Shown: positions 5,745 to 11,237 of the stretch, one piece after another
How the letters are laid out: each line of letters begins with the position of its first letter
Position numbering within the stretch: position 1 is the first letter of the stretch
The notes under the pieces: model-generated
The model's input: only the letters and a program-made list of their open reading frames with translations
Told to the model about the DNA's origin: nothing
Database searches by the model: none
Translations under genes and position numbers: made by a program
Assembly: GCA_025355485.1 (NCBI GenBank)
Contig: JANXZP010000111.1
Coordinates: 1 to 11,237 of the forward strand
From: Pseudomonadota bacterium
Lineage (GTDB): Bacteria; Pseudomonadota; Gammaproteobacteria; Xanthomonadales; Xanthomonadaceae
Direction of reading: 5' to 3'
Length of the DNA stretch: 11,237 nt

Positions 5745-7667
5745 TCAAACTGCCTCGACCTTGCGACGAAAACGACGGTCGAACGCTACGGTGAAACCGC
5801 CGAGCGCCATCAGTAGTGCACCGAGCCAGATGCACCGTACCCACGGTTTCACATACACGCGCATGGCCCAGCCGCCGTTCGCATCGACCGGTTCGCCGAG
5901 CGCGACGTACAAGTCGCGACTCAGGCCGGGATCGATCGCGGTTTCGGTCATGATCTGCCCGCCGGCCGCGTACTGGCGCTTTTCCGGATGCAGCGTCGCG
6001 ATCTTGCCGTCACCGCGAAACACGCTGATCGTGCCGCGATCCGAAAGATAATTCGGCCCAGTCGCGCGCTGCACGCCGTCGAAACGGAACGTGTAGCCGG
6101 CGGCTTCGATCCGCTCGCCGCGCTGAACCGCGACATCCTTCTGCACGCTGGTGCTTTCGGTCATCAGCACGCCGAAGAAAAACACCGCGAGGCCGATGTG
6201 CGCGAAACTCATGCCGAGCATTTCCGCAGTGAACCGCTGGACGGGTAGCGCAAGACGCCTGCGCACGAAACGCAACGTGCCGGTGAGCAGCCACAGTCCG
6301 ATCGCGATGCCGGCAATGGTTTTCCATGCCGCGTTCGGCAGTACGACGAACGCGATCGCGCCGCCGATCAGCGCCAGCAGCAACCACGGCAACAACAACT
6401 TGATCGGCAACGACGCCTGCTCGCGCTGCCAGCGCGTCAGCGGCCCGAACGGCAACAGCAACACCAGCGGCGCCATCAGCAGCATGAACATCGTGCCGAA
6501 GTAGGGCGGGCCAACCGAGTAACGCCCAAGCTGCATTGCATCGGCGAACAGCGGGAACAAAGTGCCGATCAGCACCATCGCGCAGGCCGTCGTCAGCAAC
6601 AGGTTGTTCGCGAGGATCAGGGTTTCGCGCGACGCCAGCACGAACGGCGCACCGTCGCCGTCGCGCGGTGCACGCCATGCGTACAACAGCAACGAGCCGC
6701 CGATCACGATGCCGAGAAACACCAGGATGAACAGCCCGCGCGCGGGATCGGCCGCAAACGAATGTACCGACGTGATCACGCCCGAACGCACGAGGAAGGT
6801 ACCAAGCAACGACAGCGAGAACGCCGCGATCGCAAGCAGCAACGTCCAGCCACGGAAGCTGCCGCGTTTTTCGGTCACCGCCTGCGAATGCAGCAGCGCG
6901 GTGCCTGCGAGCCACGGCATGAACGACGCGTTCTCGACCGGATCCCAGAACCACCATCCGCCCCAGCCGAGTTCGTAATATGCCCACCACGATCCAAGCG
7001 CGATGCCGACCGTAAGCAGCGCCCACGCGACATTCGTCCATGGCCGCGACCAGCGCACCCAGCGCGCATCGACCTTGCCGTCGAGCAGCGCGGCGATCGC
7101 GAACGCGAAAGCGACGGTGAATCCGACGTAGCCGCTGTAGAGGATCGGCGGATGCATGATCAGGCCCGGATCCTGCAACAGCGGATTCAGGTCGGCGCCT
7201 TCCGGCGGTATCGGCAGCAGCCTTGCGAACGGATTCGAGGTCAGTAGGGTGAACAGCAGGAATCCGACGCTCACCAGCCCCATCACGCCGAGCACGCGTG
7301 AAATCACCGCCAGCGGCAAAGCTTTCGAGAAGCGCGCAACGGCCGCAGTCCACAGCGCGAGGATCAGTATCCACAGCAGCAGCGAACCTTCGTGCGCGCC
7401 CCATACCGCGGCCATGCAGTAACCGACCGGCAATAGCGAATTGGAATTACGCGCGACGTATGCGACCGAGAAATCGTGCGTCACGAACGACCACATCAGC
7501 AGCCAGAACGCGATCACGACGAACAGCAGTTGACCATATGCTGCCGGTCGCGCGACGCGCATCCACGCTTCCACGCCGCGATGCGCACCAAGCAAAGGCA
7601 GAAAGGACTGCATCGCCGCGAGCAGCAGCGCGAGGATCAGCGCAAGTTGGCCGAGTTCGGGCAACAC
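5745..7667 (-). CDS. ccmF: CcmF, heme lyase core of cytochrome c maturation
   Basis: Large polytopic membrane protein that transfers heme from holo-CcmE to apocytochrome c. It is full length at 640 residues. The WWD heme-handling motif WGGWWFWDPVEN is at 235-246. Histidines H172, H260, H302 and H490 correspond, each offset by one, to the E. coli CcmF residues H173, H261, H303 and H491 that ligate its heme b or the incoming heme. About fifteen hydrophobic segments and a large periplasmic loop (about 505-600) fit the family. The start is GTG at 7667: translation from it gives LPELGQLALILALLL, the conserved CcmF beginning, while the next Met (residue 19) would cut into the first membrane helix. 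An ATG overlapping the ccmE stop is in another frame. It lies 12 bases after ccmE and one base before ccmG. Confidence 0.97.
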   Translation of the reverse strand: MLPELGQLALILALLLAAMQSFLPLLGAHRGVEAWMRVARPAAYGQLLFVVIAFWLLMWSFVTHDFSVAYVARNSNSLLPVGYCMAAVWGAHEGSLLLWILILALWTAAVARFSKALPLAVISRVLGVMGLVSVGFLLFTLLTSNPFARLLPIPPEGADLNPLLQDPGLIMHPPILYSGYVGFTVAFAFAIAALLDGKVDARWVRWSRPWTNVAWALLTVGIALGSWWAYYELGWGGWWFWDPVENASFMPWLAGTALLHSQAVTEKRGSFRGWTLLLAIAAFSLSLLGTFLVRSGVITSVHSFAADPARGLFILVFLGIVIGGSLLLYAWRAPRDGDGAPFVLASRETLILANNLLLTTACAMVLIGTLFPLFADAMQLGRYSVGPPYFGTMFMLLMAPLVLLLPFGPLTRWQREQASLPIKLLLPWLLLALIGGAIAFVVLPNAAWKTIAGIAIGLWLLTGTLRFVRRRLALPVQRFTAEMLGMSFAHIGLAVFFFGVLMTESTSVQKDVAVQRGERIEAAGYTFRFDGVQRATGPNYLSDRGTISVFRGDGKIATLHPEKRQYAAGGQIMTETAIDPGLSRDLYVALGEPVDANGGWAMRVYVKPWVRCIWLGALLMALGGFTVAFDRRFRRKVEAV

Positions 7668-7679
7668 GTCAGGTCGACA

Positions 7680-8135
7680 TCACGGTGGTGGCGCGCACGG
7701 CGTGTGCGGCAGCGTCTTGCCTTTCGCGATCGCGTCGGCGACTTCCTTCGGCATGTAGGTCTCGTCGTGCTTGGCGAGGATTTCATCGGCGCGAAAACCG
7801 TCGTTCGCGATACGCCCGGTCGCGATGATGCTCTGGCCTTCGCGAAACAGGTCGGGAAGAATTCCGGTATAGCGAACCGGAACCTGGTGCACGCGATCAG
7901 TGACGATGAAACGCACATCGAGCGTGCCAGTGGTGCGACGCACGCTGCCTTCGCAGACCACGCCGCCCAGGCGGAACAACTGCTTGTTGGCATCCCGGCC
8001 AGCGGCGATATCGGTCGGCGTGAGCAGATACCTGACGTTGTGCCGCAGGGCGAGCGTCATCAGCGTACCGGCGATCACGATTACGATCAGCACGATCAGC
8101 ACGAAACCGAGCCGGCGTTTGCGGGTCGGATTCAT
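7680..8135 (-). CDS. ccmE: CcmE, periplasmic heme chaperone
   Basis: Binds heme covalently in the periplasm and delivers it from CcmC to CcmF. The 151-residue product has a basic N-terminus and one membrane anchor (about 10-30), followed by the OB-fold domain. The motif LAKHDETYMP contains H123, the covalent heme ligand, and Y127, the axial ligand; they are four apart, as with H130/Y134 in E. coli. This is the common His-type CcmE, not the Cys variant (CxxxY). A single Cys at 61 and the tail PHTPCAPPP are unusual but outside the active site. The ATG at 8135 overlaps the ccmD stop as ATGA. Confidence 0.97.
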   Translation of the reverse strand: MNPTRKRRLGFVLIVLIVIVIAGTLMTLALRHNVRYLLTPTDIAAGRDANKQLFRLGGVVCEGSVRRTTGTLDVRFIVTDRVHQVPVRYTGILPDLFREGQSIIATGRIANDGFRADEILAKHDETYMPKEVADAIAKGKTLPHTPCAPPP

Positions 8136-8281
8136 GGCTGATTCTTCGCGGTATCACGCAGTGTGCGCAGCCTGATCGTACGCAGCAACCGACGGTGCTT
8201 CAGCCACGGCGACAGTCCGTCCCAAGCAAGCACGATGCCGAACACCGAATACGCAGCGATGATGTAGGGCAGGTAGCTCAT
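8132..8281 (-). CDS. ccmD: CcmD, small membrane subunit of the heme-loading complex
   Basis: A 49-residue single-span membrane protein that stabilises CcmC and helps release holo-CcmE from the CcmABC complex. It begins MSYLPYIIAAYSVFGIVLAW (one transmembrane segment, about 5-22) and ends in an Arg/Lys-rich cytoplasmic tail, the usual CcmD shape. The ATG at 8281 overlaps the ccmC stop as ATGA and its own stop overlaps the ccmE start the same way. A much longer open frame extends upstream but is only an accident of GC-rich DNA over ccmC. Identification relies on shape and position between ccmC and ccmE. Confidence 0.92.
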   Translation of the reverse strand: MSYLPYIIAAYSVFGIVLAWDGLSPWLKHRRLLRTIRLRTLRDTAKNQP

Positions 8282-9027
8282 ACTTTCGACTCTGCGAGAT
8301 CGTGCGCCCACGACTTGCCGGCTTCGCGTTCGAGCAGCATCGTGCGCGCGCGTGATAACAACGATGCGACGAACCACAACTGCATCGCGGCGATCGTGAA
8401 TGCCAGCGGCAGGATCATGCTCGTATCCATTTTCGACCGCCCCATCAGGCTGATCGTCGAGCCCTGGTGCAGCGAATTCCACCACTGCACCGAGTAATGG
8501 ATGATCGGCAGGTTGACGAGGCCGATCATCGCAAGGAATCCCGCCACACGTGCTCCGCGTCGGCGATCCTCGATCGATGCGTCGAGCGCGATCACGCCGA
8601 TGTAGAGGAACAGCAGCACGAGTTCGGACGTCAGGCGCGGATCCCAGTCCCACCACGTGCCCCACATCGGGCGGCCCCAGATCGAGCCGGTTGCGAGCGT
8701 GATGACGGTGAACGCCGCTCCGATCGGCGCGCAAGCCATCGCGAGGATTTCGCAGAGCTTGATCCGCCACACCAGCGCGATCGCGGCCTGCACGGCCATC
8801 GTGACGTACACGAACAGGCTCATCCACGCGCATGGCACATGAATGAAGAGAATCCGGTAGCTGTCGCCTTGCTGGTAATCGGCCGGCACGCGGAATAACG
8901 CGCCCCACACGCCGACGCCGAGCAGCAGCAGCGACACGCCGAAATACCACGGCGCCCAGCGGCTGGCGTAGCGATGGAAATTCAGCGGCGAGCCGAGCTT
9001 GTTGAACCACAGGACGATTGAATTCAT
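8278..9027 (-). CDS. ccmC: CcmC, heme-handling membrane protein that loads CcmE
   Basis: Binds heme at the periplasmic face and attaches it to CcmE. It has 249 residues with six hydrophobic segments. The WWD-domain motif WGTWWDWDPRLTSELVL starts at 122. Axial histidines H63 (FIHVP) and H187 (SLHQGS) are both offset by three from E. coli H60 and H184. The ATG at 9027 gives the normal CcmC beginning; upstream in-frame codons overlap ccmB and are discarded. There is a 28-base gap after ccmB, the longest inside the ccm block, with no clear ribosome binding site. It is coupled to ccmD through ATGA. Confidence 0.97.
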   Translation of the reverse strand: MNSIVLWFNKLGSPLNFHRYASRWAPWYFGVSLLLLGVGVWGALFRVPADYQQGDSYRILFIHVPCAWMSLFVYVTMAVQAAIALVWRIKLCEILAMACAPIGAAFTVITLATGSIWGRPMWGTWWDWDPRLTSELVLLFLYIGVIALDASIEDRRRGARVAGFLAMIGLVNLPIIHYSVQWWNSLHQGSTISLMGRSKMDTSMILPLAFTIAAMQLWFVASLLSRARTMLLEREAGKSWAHDLAESKV

Positions 9028-9055
9028 TGCGGCTGGCGATTCATAACAGCGAAGA

Positions 9056-9739
9056 TCATGGCAATGCGATACGGATTGCCGCAGCGGCGGCAAGGGGAGC
9101 GAGCACGAGTGCCAGCACGAGGCCGGCGGCCAACAGCAGCACCGCGCCGAGCCAATCCTGGCCTTGCGCTGCGGCCATCACGCTGCCCGCGCCAAACACC
9201 AGAACCGGCACGTACAACGGCAGCGCTAGCAGGGGCAACAGCATACCAGAGCGCCGCATTCCGACCGTCAGCGCAGCCACCGTCGAACCAAGCAACACCA
9301 GCAGCGGCGTGCCCACCAGCAGCGACAGCAGCAGCGGCGTGAGCAGGTGATCGGGCAGGAACAGCAACTGCGCGAGCAGCGGCGCGACGAGTATCAGCGG
9401 CAGCGATCCGGTCAACCAGTGCGCGAACATCCGGCATGCGAGCAACAACGACAGCGAAACCGGTGCGAGCAATTGCTGTTCGAGACTGCCGTCTTCGGCA
9501 TCGCTGCGGAACAAGGCGTCGAGCCCTTGCAGCGACGCGAGCAATGCGGCGACCCAGATCGCACCTGGTGCGAGCATCGCGAGCCGCGCGCGTTCGCTGC
9601 CGAGTGCAAGCGGAAACAACGCGACGACGAGCACCACGAACAGCAACGGCTGCAAAGTGTCGCCACGCCGTCGCCACGCCAGACGCAGGTCGCGCGCGAG
9701 CATCGCCGCAGCGGCGCGGGGCAGGCTAGGCGCGCTCAT
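9056..9739 (-). CDS. ccmB: CcmB, ABC-transporter membrane subunit of cytochrome c maturation
   Basis: Integral membrane partner of CcmA; together they use ATP to release holo-CcmE from CcmC/CcmD. The product has 227 residues, with six Leu/Val/Ala-rich hydrophobic segments. The conserved cytoplasmic stretch with EDGSLEQQLLAPVSLSLLLA (starting at about 82) is a CcmB landmark, as is the RRSGMLLPLLALPLYVPVLV segment. The ATG at 9739 overlaps the ccmA stop as ATGA. A longer open frame upstream lies over ccmA and is not used. Confidence 0.96.
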   Translation of the reverse strand: MSAPSLPRAAAAMLARDLRLAWRRRGDTLQPLLFVVLVVALFPLALGSERARLAMLAPGAIWVAALLASLQGLDALFRSDAEDGSLEQQLLAPVSLSLLLACRMFAHWLTGSLPLILVAPLLAQLLFLPDHLLTPLLLSLLVGTPLLVLLGSTVAALTVGMRRSGMLLPLLALPLYVPVLVFGAGSVMAAAQGQDWLGAVLLLAAGLVLALVLAPLAAAAAIRIALP

Positions 9740-10392
9740 GCGAATTCGCTCGCGACGTTGGGTGGATCGTCGCTCAAGTCGACGGTGGATCCTTCCAGCA
9801 TCAGCGTGCGCACACGCACCGGTGGCGCGGTGTATGCGCCGTGGGTCGTGATGAGGGCCGCGCCGTTTTCGTTCAGATGCCTGGCGAGTAGGCGATCGAC
9901 CAAGGTGATGCCGTCGCGATCCAGGTTCGCGTAAGGCTCGTCGAGCAGCCACAGCCGCGCCGGCGACAGTAGCAGGCGTGCGAGCGACAGGCGCTTGCGT
10001 TGTCCGGCGGAAAGCCGTCCTGCGGGGACATCCTCGAAACCCGCAAGCCCGACGCTCGCGAGCGCGGCGATCGGCGACGCGCCGCGTCGGCAGCCATGCA
10101 ATCCGACCGCGAGACGCAGGTTGTCGATCGCGCCCAGGTCTGCCTTGTGGCCCGAAAGATGACCGACAAACGCGATCCCATCCGTCGGCAAATTCGCGCA
10201 CGGCTCGCCATGCCACAACAGTTCGCCATCGCCTGCGCGCAGCAGCCCGGCGAGCACGCGCAACAAGGTAGTCTTGCCGACACCGTTGCCGCCAGTCACC
10301 AGCAGCGCCTCGCCCGCATGCACGGCGAAATCCAACGGCCCGAACACGCGCTCGTCGTTGCGGTCGAAGCGCAGCCGCGCGACCGCGAGCAT
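9736..10392 (-). CDS. ccmA: CcmA, ABC-transporter ATPase of cytochrome c maturation
   Basis: Cytoplasmic ATPase of the CcmABCD complex. With the ATG at 10392 it has 218 residues: Walker A GGNGVGKTT (34-42), the CcmA-type FVGHLSG segment in the Q-loop region, signature RLSAGQ (126-131), Walker B LWLLDE (147-152) and the H-loop His at 184. This start places the N-terminus level with E. coli CcmA. A TTG at 10419 would add nine residues, and some relatives have an N-terminal extension, so it cannot be excluded; neither start has a clear ribosome binding site. It is the first gene of the minus-strand operon and divergent from the aminotransferase gene. Confidence 0.95.
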   Translation of the reverse strand: MLAVARLRFDRNDERVFGPLDFAVHAGEALLVTGGNGVGKTTLLRVLAGLLRAGDGELLWHGEPCANLPTDGIAFVGHLSGHKADLGAIDNLRLAVGLHGCRRGASPIAALASVGLAGFEDVPAGRLSAGQRKRLSLARLLLSPARLWLLDEPYANLDRDGITLVDRLLARHLNENGAALITTHGAYTAPPVRVRTLMLEGSTVDLSDDPPNVASEFA

Positions 10393-10471
10393 TGGAGCGG
10401 TGGTGCCGAATTCGTTCAATGGGATGGATCAAGGCGCGGAATGCCAATTTTACCGGCTTGTGGCGGTGGGG

Positions 10472-10506
10472 TCGAATCGCGTGGTTCGAGACAGGCCGCC
10501 TCGAAC
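10472..10506. repeat. interleaved inverted repeats in the divergent promoter region
   Basis: GTTCGAG (10484-10490) and CTCGAAC (10500-10506) form a 7-bp inverted repeat with a 9-base spacer. A further TCGAA at 10472-10476 pairs with TTCGA at 10485-10489. Three half-sites in alternating orientation between ccmA and the aminotransferase gene suggest a regulator binding region or an RNA hairpin. No regulator can be named from the sequence. Confidence 0.45.
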
Positions 10507-10547
10507 TGCGTTCTTGATCGGCCCTCCTCACCATGAGCGGGACGAAT

Positions 10548-10563
10548 CAAGCTGCCCAGCTTG
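10548..10563. repeat. short hairpin upstream of the aminotransferase gene
   Basis: CAAGCT and AGCTTG form a 6-bp perfect stem around GCCC. It lies 63 bases before the TTG start of the aminotransferase gene. There is no T-tract, so a terminator is unlikely; an operator or leader hairpin is possible. Confidence 0.35.
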
Positions 10564-10626
10564 GCTGTCTCACGTAAACTGCTGGTTCTTTCAGACGACT
10601 CATGGCACGCACGGAGCGACCGGACT

Positions 10627-11237
10627 TTGAACAACATCCAGACCAAACTGCCCAAAGTCGGCACCACGATCTTCACGGTGATGTCGCAGCTCGCGGTTGA
10701 ACACAAGGCGGTGAACCTCGGGCAGGGCTTCCCTGATTTCGATACGCCGGCGCCGCTGGTCGATGCGCTCGCACGCGCCGCGCGCGAAGGCCGCAACCAG
10801 TACGCGCCGATGACCGGCCTTCCACCATTGCGCCAGGCGATCGCGGCGAAGACCGAGACGATCTACGGCCGCAAGGTCGATGCCGACGCCGAGATCACCG
10901 TGACCAGCGGCGGCAGCGAGGCGATCTTCGACGCAGTGCTCGCGGTCGTGCGGCCAGGCGAGGAAGTCATCGTCCTTGATCCCTGCTACGACTGCTACGA
11001 ACCGGCGATCGATCTGGCCGGCACGCGCGCTGTGCACGTTGCATTGGCCGAGGATTTTTCGATCGACTGGCAGCGGGTGAAAGATGCGATCACCCCACGC
11101 ACGCGGATGATCATGCTCAACACGCCGCACAATCCAGCCGGCAGCGTGATGTCGGAATCCGATGCGGCTGCGTTGCTCGAGATCGTTCGCGGCACCGACA
11201 TTTTTGTGCTGTCGGATGAGGTCTACGAACATATCAT
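10627..11237 (+). CDS. ybdL: methionine aminotransferase, YbdL type (5' part; 3' end outside window)
   Basis: Fold-type I PLP enzyme that in the YbdL group transaminates methionine and its keto acid 4-methylthio-2-oxobutanoate, linked to methionine salvage. The visible 203 codons match the family: KLPKVGTTIFTVMS, NLGQGFPDFDTP (from residue 30), NQYAPMTGLPPLRQAI, VTSGGSEAIFDA, the PLP-binding NTPHNPAGSV and SDEVYEHI. The catalytic Lys would lie beyond the window end. The apparent start is TTG at 10627, with GGAG ten bases upstream; it places the protein level with E. coli YbdL, which starts Met-Asn-Asn. No in-frame ATG exists nearby upstream, and the next one (10681) would remove conserved residues. 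A kynurenine/glutamine transaminase-like activity is an alternative. Confidence 0.9.
   Translation, partial: MNNIQTKLPKVGTTIFTVMSQLAVEHKAVNLGQGFPDFDTPAPLVDALARAAREGRNQYAPMTGLPPLRQAIAAKTETIYGRKVDADAEITVTSGGSEAIFDAVLAVVRPGEEVIVLDPCYDCYEPAIDLAGTRAVHVALAEDFSIDWQRVKDAITPRTRMIMLNTPHNPAGSVMSESDAAALLEIVRGTDIFVLSDEVYEHI

Noticed and set aside
6010..7404. A 464-codon minus-strand ORF inside ccmF
   Set aside because: Shadow frame of ccmF, Arg/Ala-rich and without any recognisable domain, while the ccmF frame is fully conserved.
10447..10475. TAAAAT as a -10 box for the ccm operon on the minus strand
   Set aside because: No acceptable -35 hexamer at 16-19 bases upstream; too weak alone to list as a promoter.
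9056..10534. A 492-residue minus-strand ORF suggesting a fusion with ccmB
   Set aside because: The upstream part is an out-of-frame reading of ccmA with Arg-rich low-complexity sequence; ccmB begins at the ATGA overlap.
10533..10577. A 14-codon ORF (ATG to TAA) upstream of the aminotransferase gene, overlapping the CAAGCT/AGCTTG hairpin, as a leader peptide
   Set aside because: No ribosome binding site, no run of regulatory codons such as Met or Cys, and no alternative hairpin with a T-tract.
1..11237. CRISPR arrays, insertion sequences, prophage or anti-phage system
   Set aside because: No spaced repeats, transposase, terminal inverted repeats or defence-type domains found in any real gene.

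Overview
The window is a GC-rich (roughly low-to-mid 60s %), gene-dense chromosomal segment, most likely from a gammaproteobacterium of the Xanthomonadales/Lysobacterales (Xanthomonadaceae or Rhodanobacteraceae). This rests on the MetX-family protein, which resembles the Xanthomonas-type serine O-succinyltransferase as I recall it, and on the class III PhaC and the complete System I cytochrome c maturation cluster. No ribosomal RNA or other marker fixes the genus.

Left part (1-1830). The 3' end of a class III polyhydroxyalkanoate synthase gene (phaC, + strand) is followed by a small predicted membrane protein with an HExxH motif (+). Two small, very hydrophilic minus-strand genes come next: a 61-residue protein of the family usually labelled 'plasmid stabilization protein', and an unrecognised 70-residue Q/D-rich protein ending at a strong GC hairpin. 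A tRNA-Leu(CAA) gene with its own promoter and intrinsic terminator closes this part.

Centre (1917-10392, all minus strand). Eleven genes are packed with 4-bp ATGA overlaps or short gaps: ccmA-ccmB-ccmC-ccmD-ccmE-ccmF-ccmG(dsbE)-ccmH-ccmI, then a MetX-family acyltransferase (probably serine O-succinyltransferase), then cysteine dioxygenase. The ccm genes encode the full System I pathway. CcmAB is an ABC module, CcmC/CcmD load heme on CcmE, CcmE is the periplasmic heme chaperone, CcmG/CcmH handle apocytochrome thiols, and CcmF/H/I carry out ligation. The last two genes would make an activated serine for cysteine synthesis and oxidise surplus cysteine, so the operon joins heme-thiol chemistry to cysteine supply and removal.

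Right end (10420-11237). A divergent intergenic region of about 200 bp with several inverted repeats leads into the 5' part of a YbdL-type methionine aminotransferase gene (+), which runs off the window and apparently starts at TTG.

This is mostly a conserved housekeeping region. I did not find a CRISPR array, insertion sequence, prophage or defence system. The points of most interest are the ccm/cysteine gene coupling, the probable mis-naming trap of 'metX', the small HExxH membrane protein, the 16-bp tandem repeats at the ccmI stop codon, and the repeats in the divergent promoter region.
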